From CAWCUK01 sp963798775 (GTDB taxonomy: Bacteria > Bacteroidota > Ignavibacteria > Ignavibacteriales > Ignavibacteriaceae), in assembly GCA_963798775.1 (NCBI GenBank), contig CAWCUK010000006.1:62001-126000 (forward strand): a stretch of 64,000 nt of DNA. The letters are read 5' to 3'. Below, one piece after another: positions 44,230 through 53,782 of this stretch. The notes under the pieces were generated by a model, which worked only from the letters and a program-made list of their open reading frames with translations, searched no databases and was not told where the DNA came from. Positions within the stretch are counted from its first letter, which is position 1, and every line of letters begins with the position of its first letter. A program made the translations under genes and the position numbers.

Positions 44230-46116
44230 ATGAAAAAAATTGTACTACCCGTCTTTATTCTTTTTATGTTTGCGTTTAATTCTAATATTTTTGCAAACGT
44301 TTACGCCTCAGAAATCTCCATAAATCGTACAACATTTGATGCCAGTATTGGAGAAACCGCCACAATATCTTTTATTCTAAATGAAAATGCGGATAATGGT
44401 GTTGGTGTTGAAATCTATAACAGCAGCAATGTTCTTGTAAGAACAATTACTATCACAACCGGCCTAAAAGGATTAAATTCTGTTGAATGGGACGGTAAAG
44501 ATGAGAGCGGTACTCTGCTTCCAAATGATAGCTATTCAATTAAAGTAACAGCTTCTGATGATGGTTACACATCATGGACTAAAATTAGTACAGATACTAT
44601 GACTGTTATTTATTCTCCTAAAGGAATTGCTATTAATCGCAACCCGAACAGTCCTTCTTTCGGCGTAGTTTATATTTCAAACGGAACTGCCGGAACAAGC
44701 GCTAATGCGGGTGCTTTTTATAATCAAGACGGTTTTTATAAATATCACGCTAGTCAAGATACAATAGGATTTTTTGACGGCGGTGAAGATTGGACAGGCA
44801 GCGCAAGCTCACCTTGGAAATTGACTATCGGCCCGGATGATAATCTTTATGTAGCTGATTTTGGAAGAGATCTTGCGTTTGAATTTGATCAGGATATTTC
44901 TCCAAATTCAAGAAAAATAGTAATTAATGATGATAATAAAGAAAGCGGACAATATGTTGCCGGAATAGCTGTTGCCGGTACAGGCGCGGACAGAGCCATA
45001 TATACAGCCGACGGACACTACGGAAGCTTTACAGGAATAAAGAAATATGATATTGGAACTAATGATGTTATGCCTGCGGGCGATACAGGTTATGTTGTAA
45101 TTGAAAGGCCGGATGGCGGTTTTTATCAATATGATGTTGAAATTGGTTCTGACGGATCAATTTATTTCGATCAATATAGAGCAAATGTCGGGGAGGCAAG
45201 ACCGCTATTAAAATACCCTGCTTATACTTCAGGTCCCGCCTTTACTAATGCCGACGCTATTTGGGATGTTCCTAGTACCTACACCGGAGCGTATGGAATG
45301 GCGCTTGATGAAGCCAATAATAGAGTAGCATTCGGTGATTATTATAGCGGAAATGTATATGTTTTTAACGCGACTACAGGCGAAATTATGGATACTGTCG
45401 ATACAGGTATTAAAAGTCGTGATATTGCCTTTGATGCTGTAGGTAATTTGTATAACATTAGCAGCGCTTCAGAGTATTGGTATGTAACATCTCCTCCTTC
45501 AGGCCCAAATAGTTATACAACGTCTGCGTTAACTCCTGTAGTTATTAATAATTCTCTTCCGGTTGAACTTACCTCATTTACGGCTTCTGCTTTCGAAAAG
45601 GGAGTACAGCTTAATTGGGCGACAGCAACGGAATTAAATAACAAAGGATTCGAGATCCAAAGAAGCGCTGACGGCGTTACTTTTTCTGTAATTGCTTATG
45701 TTAACGGTTACGGAACTTCTACAGAAAAACATGCTTATTCTTATGTAGATGAAACCGCGTTAAACGGTAGTTTCTATTACAGATTAAAACAAGTTGATCT
45801 TAACGGAACATCACAATATTCTTCAACCGTTGAGGTTAAAAATTCAAGGCCAGAAGATTTCACTCTTTCTCAGAATTATCCGAACCCATTTAATCCTACA
45901 ACAACTATTGCGTATACAATTCCTCAAAGCGGAATGGTAAACTTATCGGTTTATAATCTATTGGGAGAAAAAGTTGTAGAATTAGTCAATGAATTCCAGG
46001 AAGTCGGTGCAAGAACAGTTTCATTTAACGCTAGTAATTTAGCAAGTGGAACATATATATACAGATTAACTTCAAGCAATATTGTTTTAACAAAGAAAAT
46101 GATATTAATGAAGTAA
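44230..46116 (+). CDS. T9SS-secreted protein, paralogue of the preceding gene
   Basis: 628 residues with the same plan as its left neighbour. Signal peptide (MKKIVLPVFILFMFAF), FlgD-like Ig domain (VGVEIYNSSNVLVRTITI then VEWDGKDESGT), a propeller-like centre (LTIGPDDNLYVADFG, VEIGSDGSIYFDQY, MALDEANNRVAFGDYYSG), the LNWATATELNNKGFEIQRS domain, and the tail SQNYPNPFNPTTTIAYTI ending LTKKMILMK. The blade-like repeats suggest extracellular binding or hydrolysis, with no catalytic residues evident. Separate terminators follow both paralogues, so they are independent units derived from a tandem duplication. Confidence 0.87.
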   Translation: MKKIVLPVFILFMFAFNSNIFANVYASEISINRTTFDASIGETATISFILNENADNGVGVEIYNSSNVLVRTITITTGLKGLNSVEWDGKDESGTLLPNDSYSIKVTASDDGYTSWTKISTDTMTVIYSPKGIAINRNPNSPSFGVVYISNGTAGTSANAGAFYNQDGFYKYHASQDTIGFFDGGEDWTGSASSPWKLTIGPDDNLYVADFGRDLAFEFDQDISPNSRKIVINDDNKESGQYVAGIAVAGTGADRAIYTADGHYGSFTGIKKYDIGTNDVMPAGDTGYVVIERPDGGFYQYDVEIGSDGSIYFDQYRANVGEARPLLKYPAYTSGPAFTNADAIWDVPSTYTGAYGMALDEANNRVAFGDYYSGNVYVFNATTGEIMDTVDTGIKSRDIAFDAVGNLYNISSASEYWYVTSPPSGPNSYTTSALTPVVINNSLPVELTSFTASAFEKGVQLNWATATELNNKGFEIQRSADGVTFSVIAYVNGYGTSTEKHAYSYVDETALNGSFYYRLKQVDLNGTSQYSSTVEVKNSRPEDFTLSQNYPNPFNPTTTIAYTIPQSGMVNLSVYNLLGEKVVELVNEFQEVGARTVSFNASNLASGTYIYRLTSSNIVLTKKMILMK

Positions 46117-46138
46117 GTTTTCCACAATTTGAATGTGA

Positions 46139-46170
46139 AAGCCGCCTGTTTTGATGGGCGGCTTTTTTTT
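46139..46170 (+). terminator. Rho-independent terminator
   Basis: Stem AAGCCGCC / GGGCGGCTT followed by eight T. Confidence 0.9.
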
Positions 46171-46336
46171 ATTAATAATTTGTTACGTATCTTTTCTAAA
46201 CTCCCGTTTAAACTTTCCGAATAAAAAAAAATAAAAATTTTTATTGCTAATAAATTTTATTTTCTGCAATATTACGCGGCGATTTAAAATCGTGTAATAA
46301 TTCAAATTCGTTCACTTCTGAAAGGGCATTTTGCCT

Positions 46337-48466
46337 ATGAAAAATTTTATAGTTACTCTTATTTGCCTAATGATTGTCACAGTCAGTCAGGCTCAAAATC
46401 TTTCCGGAATATATTACATAGGGGCCTCCGGTACCGCTCCTGGAAATACTAATCCTGATTATTCAACACTAGGTGAAGCGGCAGCCGCAATTAATGCCGC
46501 TACAATCACCGGTAATTGTACTTTCTATTTTACAAGTAATACTACCGAAACTGCCAATGTTGGAATCGGTAAAGACGCTGCTCCTTATACAGTAACATTT
46601 AAACCTTATACCGGAACTACCGACACTGTAACTTTAGTTCAAACAGGCGATAATATAGGTGCTTCGGGCGGTTTAGTTTTTGGTTCTCCGGATCTTACAA
46701 TTTCTTCCGCAAGTAATTATGGATTAGTTACTACAGCTAATTTTATTGTTGACGGATCAAATACAGACGGCGGGACAACCAGAGATTTAGTAATCACAAC
46801 AAAATCAACTATTCACGGTAATACTTACCCTGTTAGGCTTTTAGGCGATGTTCATGATGTAACTATAAAAAATCTTGTTGTAACAGCGCAGCAATCTACT
46901 AGTTATGGTTTAACTATAACAAATAGAAATAGTGCGACACTCGGAAACTTTACACCTATGAATATAACAATTGATAATTGTGAGGTAACTAATAATGTAG
47001 GCGGAACAGCTCAGGGAATATCAATTTCAAACAGCGGAACGGCAACTACTTTTCCCGATGGAATTGTTTTTAAAAATAATATTATAAAAGCGAAAACCAG
47101 AGGAATATTTTTAAATTATGCCGGAAATACCGATGTATTTGGGAATGATATAACTGTACAACAAACTTTAAGCGGTTATATGAGTTACGGTATCTGGGGT
47201 TTCAGTATTGGGGATGTTTCAAATGTAACTAATATTGTTAATAATAAAATTACTATACTAGCCACGGCAAATACAGCCCCCGGTGATTATGGAATTACCG
47301 GAATTGAAGCCGGTTCTAAAGGAATATATAATATTAATAACAATATGATCTCCGGTTTCAATGCGACCGCTTCAGCCGCTAATCCTAGTACTAAACTTAT
47401 CGGAATTCGTTGTGCGTCCGCCGCGGTTACCGCAAATATTTATTTTAATTCGATTTATATGCCTGATTTAGCTATTGATCCGGGAACGGGAAGTATCTTA
47501 TATGCGGGTGCTTATATTTCAAACGGAACAGTTAATTTTAGAAATAATATTATAGTTTCTGATGAAAAAGATTTTGCTTCGTATAATATTTATCGTTCAG
47601 GCACAAACGGTACTTTAATATCTGATTATAATGATTTGTATGTTTCTAATGAAACAAACGGAGTAGTGGGATATTGGAATAATGCCGATACAAAAACTTT
47701 AGCTGATTGGATCGCGGCAGCTTCACTAGATTCAAACAGTCTAAACGCTGATCCCGGTTTTGTGTCTGTGGATGATTTACATCTTTCCGCGACTACTTCT
47801 CCTGTTGTAGGAAACGGAATAGAAATTCCCGGATATACATTAGATATAGACGGAGAAAATAGAGATGAAACTCCTGAAATGGGTGCCGATGAATTCGAAG
47901 GAATAATTCCTGTGGAGTTAGTTTCGTTCAATGCCGGTATTGTTGATAATTCCGTAATTTTAAACTGGTCAACAGCTACGGAAACAAATAATAAAGGCTT
48001 TGAAGTTGAAAGAAAATCAGAAAGTAAATGGTTGAAAATTGGTTTTGTTAGTGGTAATGGTACAACCACCGAAAAGCAATTCTATTCTTTTAAAGATGAA
48101 AATATTACTGCTAACGGAAATATTATTTACCGCTTAAAACAAATTGATTTGGACGGCACTTTTAAATATTCCAATGAAACAGAAGTTGAACTTCTTTCAC
48201 CGGATAAATTTGAGTTGAGCCAGAATTATCCGAATCCGTTTAATCCGGCTACAACTATTAATTTTTCAGTACCAACTGAATCAAAGGTAAGACTGGATGT
48301 ATTTTCAGTTACCGGCGAACTTGTTACTACATTAATGAATGAAGTAAAAGAAGCAGGCTCTTATAATATCCGGTTTAACGCTTCAACATTAGCAAGCGGA
48401 ACTTATATTTATAGGTTAACGGCCGGAAGCTTTGTGGTTTCTAAAAAAATGTTATTAATGAAATAA
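46337..48466 (+). CDS. T9SS-secreted right-handed beta-helix protein
   Basis: About 709 residues from ATG 46337 (AAGGG upstream; a TTG six bases earlier is less likely). Signal peptide (MKNFIVTLICLMIVTVSQAQ). Residues about 30-500 contain many short Asn/Ile-rich rungs (FKNNIIKAKTRGIFLNYAGN, VNNKITILATANT), typical of parallel beta-helix proteins such as polysaccharide lyases and adhesins. A choice-of-anchor-like Asp-rich segment precedes the LNWSTATETNNKGFEVERK domain and the tail SQNYPNPFNPATTINF ending VSKKMLLMK. The last 190 residues are strikingly similar to those of the protein at 42146. Predicted surface or secreted protein that binds or cleaves polysaccharide. Confidence 0.87.
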   Translation: MKNFIVTLICLMIVTVSQAQNLSGIYYIGASGTAPGNTNPDYSTLGEAAAAINAATITGNCTFYFTSNTTETANVGIGKDAAPYTVTFKPYTGTTDTVTLVQTGDNIGASGGLVFGSPDLTISSASNYGLVTTANFIVDGSNTDGGTTRDLVITTKSTIHGNTYPVRLLGDVHDVTIKNLVVTAQQSTSYGLTITNRNSATLGNFTPMNITIDNCEVTNNVGGTAQGISISNSGTATTFPDGIVFKNNIIKAKTRGIFLNYAGNTDVFGNDITVQQTLSGYMSYGIWGFSIGDVSNVTNIVNNKITILATANTAPGDYGITGIEAGSKGIYNINNNMISGFNATASAANPSTKLIGIRCASAAVTANIYFNSIYMPDLAIDPGTGSILYAGAYISNGTVNFRNNIIVSDEKDFASYNIYRSGTNGTLISDYNDLYVSNETNGVVGYWNNADTKTLADWIAAASLDSNSLNADPGFVSVDDLHLSATTSPVVGNGIEIPGYTLDIDGENRDETPEMGADEFEGIIPVELVSFNAGIVDNSVILNWSTATETNNKGFEVERKSESKWLKIGFVSGNGTTTEKQFYSFKDENITANGNIIYRLKQIDLDGTFKYSNETEVELLSPDKFELSQNYPNPFNPATTINFSVPTESKVRLDVFSVTGELVTTLMNEVKEAGSYNIRFNASTLASGTYIYRLTAGSFVVSKKMLLMK

Positions 48467-48487
48467 TATATTGCAATAATTGGTTTT

Positions 48488-48517
48488 GCCGCCTCTAGTT
48501 ATGAGGCGGCTTTTTTT
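48488..48517 (+). terminator. Rho-independent terminator
   Basis: Perfect 8-bp stem GCCGCCTC / GAGGCGGC with a 7-base loop and seven T. Confidence 0.92.
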
Positions 48518-48592
48518 ATAGTTTCCATTATTGCATTAATAATTTTATTATATTAGAGAGATTAAATTCTAACTGCCTTAGAGGATCTTCGG

Positions 48593-49939
48593 ATGTTTTA
48601 CAAATTTTTCCTTTTTATTTTGTTTAGTACAACTGTTTCTTTCTGCCAGACATACCCGGATCAATTTTATTCATATGAGAATGATAGTCTTATTGCCCGT
48701 ATTGAAAGTATGGGCGGAACGGAAGTAAGTCCGGACGGAAAAAGTATTATTCTTTCGGAAGGATACACAAACGGAACTGTTATTTTTAAAATAGACTCTT
48801 CTGAATATCCTTTTAATCGTGGGCTGCCTTCGTGGAACGGACATATTCCTAACGATAACAGCAGTTTCAAAGTAGTAATGAGATATTACACAAATAGCTG
48901 GTCTCCCTGGCTTACCGTCGGTTTTTGGAAATCGAATCTTTGGTCTTCATACGGTACCACGAAATATACCGGAGGCAAAATAGACTATGATAACGCCGTA
49001 CTGGATGTTTATTGCCGCAAATGGCAATATCAAGTTTTAATGAAAAGAACCAGTGCCGGCGAACCTTCACCTAGATTAAATAAATTAAGCTTTTTCGTAA
49101 GCGATCAAAGAACTACCGATAATACTGATATTTCTTCAATAGTAAACGATAAGCCGGAAGCTATTTTTGTTACTACACATCATTATTATCAATACGCTCT
49201 CGATCCTGGAATAGGCGGTAATATATGCTCTCCCACTTCTGTTTCCATGGTTTTGAAAAGCTATAATATTGATGTGGATCCGCTTCAATTCGCAAAAGAT
49301 AATTATGATCCCTACTGGGGAATATTCGGCATTTGGCCGCGAGCTGTTCAGAATGCGGCAGAATATAATTTAAAAGGAGAAGTTAATCGTTACCGTACCT
49401 GGAGCAAAGCGCGCAAAGTTCTCGCGGACGGAGGTAGAATTGTTATGTCCGTTGGTCTTCCTTTGTATAGCGGCCATCTTATTATGCTTGCGGGGTTCGA
49501 TTCGCACGGAAATCCTTTAGTACATGATCCGGCTAGATCAGATGGGTATGGATATAAGTTTAATAAAACTTCTCTTTCGCAATCTTGGTTTTTGAAAGGT
49601 GGGGTTGCCTATACTTTTTTTCCTGATGATACAACAAGTATAACCGGTGTTAATGAATATGTAAAAACACGAGCAGGAGATTATAATAAATTTTTAATTT
49701 ATCCAAATCCGTTTAATCCACAAACAAATATTTCGTTTGAGACAGCTTCAAGAAATTATACCGAAATAAAAGTTTATGATATTTCCGGCAGGGAAGTGGA
49801 AACTATATTTAAAAATTATTTGGAACCCGGTTCTTATAAGTTTAATTGGGATGCGTCAAGTAAACCTTCCGGTATGTATTTTATTAGAGTAGCAAGCGGC
49901 AATTTTAATAAAATAATTAAGGCTGTGCTGCTTAAATAG
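48593..49939 (+). CDS. T9SS-secreted C39-like cysteine peptidase
   Basis: 448 residues. Signal peptide (MFYKFFLFILFSTTVSFC), a beta-rich N-terminal domain, then a papain-fold C39-like domain: catalytic Cys in GGNICSPTSVSMVL (about 212), His in SGHLIMLAGFD (about 295) and Asp in VHDPAR (about 312). The C-terminal sorting tail begins IYPNPFNPQTNISFE and ends IIKAVLLK, less like the other three tails. Stand-alone extracellular C39-like proteases degrade proteins or peptidoglycan-linked peptides. There is no ABC transporter, so this is not a bacteriocin-processing exporter. Confidence 0.88.
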   Translation: MFYKFFLFILFSTTVSFCQTYPDQFYSYENDSLIARIESMGGTEVSPDGKSIILSEGYTNGTVIFKIDSSEYPFNRGLPSWNGHIPNDNSSFKVVMRYYTNSWSPWLTVGFWKSNLWSSYGTTKYTGGKIDYDNAVLDVYCRKWQYQVLMKRTSAGEPSPRLNKLSFFVSDQRTTDNTDISSIVNDKPEAIFVTTHHYYQYALDPGIGGNICSPTSVSMVLKSYNIDVDPLQFAKDNYDPYWGIFGIWPRAVQNAAEYNLKGEVNRYRTWSKARKVLADGGRIVMSVGLPLYSGHLIMLAGFDSHGNPLVHDPARSDGYGYKFNKTSLSQSWFLKGGVAYTFFPDDTTSITGVNEYVKTRAGDYNKFLIYPNPFNPQTNISFETASRNYTEIKVYDISGREVETIFKNYLEPGSYKFNWDASSKPSGMYFIRVASGNFNKIIKAVLLK

Positions 49940-50195
49940 ATGGTTTGGTTTAATTTTTAGAACAAATTTGCGGCGACTCTTTTTTAATGAATTAGCAGAA
50001 AAGGATATTTCCCCAACCGATCTTTTGGGAAATTTAAATAGTTTTTCTTCTACAATTGGATATATATTTTTTATTTACTTCTTTTTTCGCTTAGACTTTT
50101 CTACTTTAACCAAATGTAACGGCCGATCAATTTAAAATTAAAAACCTTTGTTTTTTAATTTTTATTATTTAAATATGCGATTCAAAAAGTAGAAA

Positions 50196-50849
50196 ATGAA
50201 AGATATGAAAGAAAATAAATTATTAAAAATTGCGTTTATTCTAAGCATAATAACAATTGTTTATAATCTTTTTGAAGGCGGTGTTTCAATATATTTCGGT
50301 TTTGGTGATGACGCGCTTTCCCTGCTTGGATTCGGAGTGGATAGTTTTGTAGAGGTTATTAGCGGTATCGGCATCGCTCATATGATTATTAGAATGAGAA
50401 AAAATTCTATAGAAAAAAGAGATGAATTTGAACGAACCGCGCTCAGAATTACCGGTTTTAGTTTTTATTTATTAACAGCGGGACTTACTGCCGGTGCGGT
50501 TTTAAATTTAATTGAGGGAACTAAACCCGAAACTACTCTTGCAGGAATTATTATTTCTTTAATTTCAATCGGCACAATGTATTTTTTAATGAACTACAAG
50601 TTAAAAATCGGCAGACAATTAAAATCCGACGCGATAATAGCAGACGCAAACTGCACTAAAACATGTTTTAATTTATCCATTATTCTTCTTGCGGCCAGCG
50701 GGCTTTATGAACTTTTCCATCTTGGTTTTTTTGATATTATCGGATCTCTCGGCATTGCGTATTATTCATTTAAGGAAGGTAAAGAATCTTTTGAAAAAGC
50801 GAAAAGTAATAATCTTTCATGCTGTTGTGATGATTCTTGCGCAAAGTAA
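50196..50849 (+). CDS. Cation diffusion facilitator-like membrane protein with Cys-rich tail
   Basis: 217 residues with about five or six hydrophobic helices. The segment LLGFGVDSFVEVISGIGIAHM resembles the CDF signature in TM2, where Asp residues bind the metal, and SDAIIADANCTKTCFNLS resembles the second Asp/His site in TM5. The usual cytoplasmic CDF domain is replaced by a short tail ending SCCCDDSCAK, which could bind Zn2+ or another thiophilic metal. Related short proteins are annotated as cation transporters. The direction and metal are not known. Start ATG at 50196; ATG four codons later is possible. Confidence 0.75.
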   Translation: MKDMKENKLLKIAFILSIITIVYNLFEGGVSIYFGFGDDALSLLGFGVDSFVEVISGIGIAHMIIRMRKNSIEKRDEFERTALRITGFSFYLLTAGLTAGAVLNLIEGTKPETTLAGIIISLISIGTMYFLMNYKLKIGRQLKSDAIIADANCTKTCFNLSIILLAASGLYELFHLGFFDIIGSLGIAYYSFKEGKESFEKAKSNNLSCCCDDSCAK

Positions 50850-50942
50850 AAAAAGATTAATAAATGTTGTATAGTAAATTTCTTTATACTGTATAAAATT
50901 AATACTCCTCATTCATTTTTAAAATTTTGGAAAAGGATAATT

Positions 50943-51713
50943 ATGAAGAAATATTTTTCAATATTAGTTTTATTTTATTCCTCAATTTGTTTCCCACAGA
51001 CCAAAATAGTTACTCCCATCCCGGAAAATAGTAAACAGATGATTTTAGTTGTCACCGATTCTGTTGAATCAACAAGCGGAAATTTAATTTATTTTGAACG
51101 ACAAAATAGCGAGAGTTCTTGGGATAAAAAAAATGAATCTATCCCGGTAGTAATTGGTAGAAGCGGTCTTGGCTGGGGCAGAGGATTAAATCCTATTGAT
51201 TCCTCCAAAATACCGTTAAAAAAAGAAGGTGATGGCAGAAGTCCGGCGGGAGTTTTTGCATTAGGCTCAGCTTTTGGTTATGCTGAATCAGAAGAAATGG
51301 CAGGCTTAAAAATACCTTATATTCATGTTACAAAACCATGTGAATGTGTAGATGATGTTCATTCAGCGCATTATAACCAAGTTGTATTTAAAGATGAAGT
51401 TAAAAATGTTGATTGGAATTCATCCGAGAAAATGTTTTTTGTAGGAGTCTGGTATGAGCAGGGAATTATAGTAAAACAAAATAATGATCCGGTTATAGAT
51501 GGTGCGGGCTCTTGTATTTTTCTTCATAATTGGGCAGAGCCTAATGAAACCACTGCCGGCTGTACGGCAATGAAACCTTCAAATTTAAAAAAAATAATAT
51601 GGTGGTTAGATTCCTCATCAAACCCGGTACTGGTTCAACTTACAAAAAAATTATATGATGATTATAAACAGCTCTGGCAACTGCCCAACTTGAACGAAAA
51701 AATTATTCAATAA
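50943..51713 (+). CDS. Secreted L,D-transpeptidase (YkuD)-like protein
   Basis: 256 residues with a signal peptide ending near CFPQ. The catalytic region GSCIFLHNW, then NETTAGCTAMKP, matches the YkuD-fold pattern in which a His precedes S/T-x-G-C by about 15 residues; the nucleophile is the Cys in AGCTAM. Upstream, GRSGLGWGRGLNP and KKEGDGRSPAGVFALG are typical of the COG3786 subgroup. Such enzymes cross-link peptidoglycan or attach proteins to it, but this subgroup is little studied. Monocistronic, after the CDF-like gene. Confidence 0.85.
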   Translation: MKKYFSILVLFYSSICFPQTKIVTPIPENSKQMILVVTDSVESTSGNLIYFERQNSESSWDKKNESIPVVIGRSGLGWGRGLNPIDSSKIPLKKEGDGRSPAGVFALGSAFGYAESEEMAGLKIPYIHVTKPCECVDDVHSAHYNQVVFKDEVKNVDWNSSEKMFFVGVWYEQGIIVKQNNDPVIDGAGSCIFLHNWAEPNETTAGCTAMKPSNLKKIIWWLDSSSNPVLVQLTKKLYDDYKQLWQLPNLNEKIIQ

Positions 51714-51832
51714 AACGGAAGAAGTGAATAATCATTTATATAATGTAAGCCGAGGAAATTTTAAGAAAGAAAAGCTTTATATATTATGAGATTTTAGGAA
51801 TGCAAGAGAAAAGTGTATTAATAAAATTTAAG

Positions 51833-51918
51833 TACCGAAGGCCGGACTCGAACCGGCACATGGTTTAAGCCATACTGGATTTTGAGTCCAGCGCGTCTAC
51901 CAATTCCGCCACTTCGGC
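51833..51918 (-). tRNA. tRNA-Leu (anticodon CAA)
   Basis: Minus-strand class II cloverleaf: acceptor GCCGAAG/CTTCGGT, D-arm with GGAATTGGTAGAC, anticodon stem CTGGA/TCCAG around CTCAAAA (anticodon CAA), a long variable arm, and T-arm GCCGGTTCGAGTCCGGC. Discriminator A, no encoded CCA. Confidence 0.93.
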
Positions 51919-51944
51919 ATCTCAAACAATAAAAATTTAAGCTT

Positions 51945-51975
51945 CAATATTATATTAAAAAGACATCAGTTTCAA
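51945..51975 (-). promoter_or_regulatory. Possible promoter of tRNA-Leu
   Basis: On the minus strand TTG (51975-51973), a 20-base spacer and TAATATTG (51952-51945) differ from the Bacteroidota consensus TAnnTTTG at one position, 27 bases before the tRNA start. Confidence 0.4.
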
Positions 51976-52004
51976 GTTCTAAAAATAAAAAAGGTCGATA
52001 ATTT

Positions 52005-53729
52005 TTAGCCTTTTTGAGTTTTTGCAATTTTAGCCCAAGAATCTCTCAATGGAACGGTTCTATTAAAAACTAAAGCCCCGTTTTTACTTTTCTCACAATC
52101 TACACAAAAATAACCTAAGCGTTCAAACTGAAACTTGTCCATTGGTTTAGCATCGGCTAAACCTGGTTCCAATTTACAATTTTCTAAAATTTCTAATGAA
52201 CTGGGATTTAGGAAAGTTTTAAAATCAACACTTTTATCTCCTGTAGGATCTTCATCTGTAAATAATCTTTCGTACAGCCGAACCTCTGCACTAATAGCAT
52301 GTTTAGCCGAGACCCAATGAATTGTTCCTTTTACTTTTTTCCCGCTGTTATCGGAACCGCTTTTTGTTTCAGGATAATAGATACAATGAATTTCTTTAAT
52401 CTCACCGTTTTCCTCTTTTACAACATCTGTGCATTTTATTATATACGCGTAACGAAGACGAACTTCGCCGCCGGGAACTAATCTAAAGAATTTCTTCGGC
52501 GGATTTTCCATAAAATCATCTTGTTCAATAAAAATCTCGCGTCCGAAGGGTACTTTTCGGCTGCCCATAGTTGAATCTTCAGGATTATTTACGGCTTCCA
52601 GTTCTTCTATTTTACCTTCCGGATAATTATCTATTATCAGTTTTATTGGCCGGAGTACCGCCATTACTCTTTGTGCTTTTTTATTTAAATCTTCACGTAT
52701 ACTGTGCTCAAGTAACGCAACATCTATTACGCCGTCACGTTTTGCTACTCCTACTTTTTCAGAAAAATTTCTAATTGATTCAGGAGTATAACCGCGTCTT
52801 CTTAAACCCGAAATGGTCGGCATTCTAGGATCATTCCACCCTTTTACATACCCGCCTTCAACAAGTTCTAAAAGCTTTCGCTTACTCATAATTGTATAAT
52901 TTAAATTTAAACGAGCAAATTCTATCTGCTGAGGGTGATGAATTTCTAGTTCGTTAACAAACCAATCGTATAAAGGGCGATGATTTTCAAATTCTAAAGT
53001 ACAAATTGAGTGAGTGATTTTTTCTATGGAATCTGATTGGCCATGAGCCCAATCGTACATTGGATAAATACACCATTTATCGCCGGTTCGATGATGATTC
53101 GCGTGGCGAATTCTATACATAATAGGATCACGCATATTCATGTTTGGCGAATTCATATCTATTTTTGCTCTTAAAACATGTTCGCCGTCTTTGAATTCTC
53201 CGTTTTTCATTTTCTCAAAAAGATCGAGATTTTCTTCTATTGAGCGGTTTCTATATTTACTTTCTTTTCCGGGCTCTGTGGGTGTTCCTCTATATTCTTT
53301 AATTTCCTCCAGACTCATAGAATCGACATAAGCTTTACCTTTTTTTATAAGTTTAACCGCGTATTCATAAAGCTGATCAAAATAATCGGAAGCATAATAT
53401 TCGCGGTTTCCCCAATTAAAACCAAGCCACTTAATATCTTCCTTTATAGAATCAACATATTCAACATCTTCTTTTGTAGGATTTGTATCATCAAAACGAA
53501 GATTGCATAAACCACCGAATTCTTCCGCGATTCCAAAATTAAGGCAGATCGATTTAGCATGTCCTATATGCAGATATCCATTCGGTTCCGGAGGAAAACG
53601 AGTATGGACATGCTTTTTATATTTATCCGTCCTTATATCTTCTACAACAATATCTTTAACAAAATTAGAATTTTTAGGTTCAGGTTTTGTTTCCAATTCT
53701 TCTTTACTTTTTTCGGTCATGTTTTCCAT
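52005..53729 (-). CDS. glnS: Glutaminyl-tRNA synthetase
   Basis: 574 residues. Class I signatures: the HIGH-type motif in PPEPNGYLHIGHAKSICLNFG (about 43-62) and the KMSKS-type loop in YTIMSKRKLLELV. The catalytic core (RFDDTNPTKEDVEYVDSIKE, ISGLRRRGYTPESIRNF) is followed by the two beta-barrel anticodon-binding domains of the eukaryote-derived GlnRS type (EGEVRLRYAYIIKC-like region and FQFERLGYFCVD). It charges tRNA-Gln directly, so GluRS in the same organism should be discriminating. It follows gltX on the same strand after 53 bases, a probable two-gene operon. Confidence 0.96.
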   Translation of the reverse strand: MENMTEKSKEELETKPEPKNSNFVKDIVVEDIRTDKYKKHVHTRFPPEPNGYLHIGHAKSICLNFGIAEEFGGLCNLRFDDTNPTKEDVEYVDSIKEDIKWLGFNWGNREYYASDYFDQLYEYAVKLIKKGKAYVDSMSLEEIKEYRGTPTEPGKESKYRNRSIEENLDLFEKMKNGEFKDGEHVLRAKIDMNSPNMNMRDPIMYRIRHANHHRTGDKWCIYPMYDWAHGQSDSIEKITHSICTLEFENHRPLYDWFVNELEIHHPQQIEFARLNLNYTIMSKRKLLELVEGGYVKGWNDPRMPTISGLRRRGYTPESIRNFSEKVGVAKRDGVIDVALLEHSIREDLNKKAQRVMAVLRPIKLIIDNYPEGKIEELEAVNNPEDSTMGSRKVPFGREIFIEQDDFMENPPKKFFRLVPGGEVRLRYAYIIKCTDVVKEENGEIKEIHCIYYPETKSGSDNSGKKVKGTIHWVSAKHAISAEVRLYERLFTDEDPTGDKSVDFKTFLNPSSLEILENCKLEPGLADAKPMDKFQFERLGYFCVDCEKSKNGALVFNRTVPLRDSWAKIAKTQKG

Positions 53730-53782
53730 TTAATCTCTCTTTTTCAAAAATTCTATTTTGTAAATTAAAATAAAAATAATTT

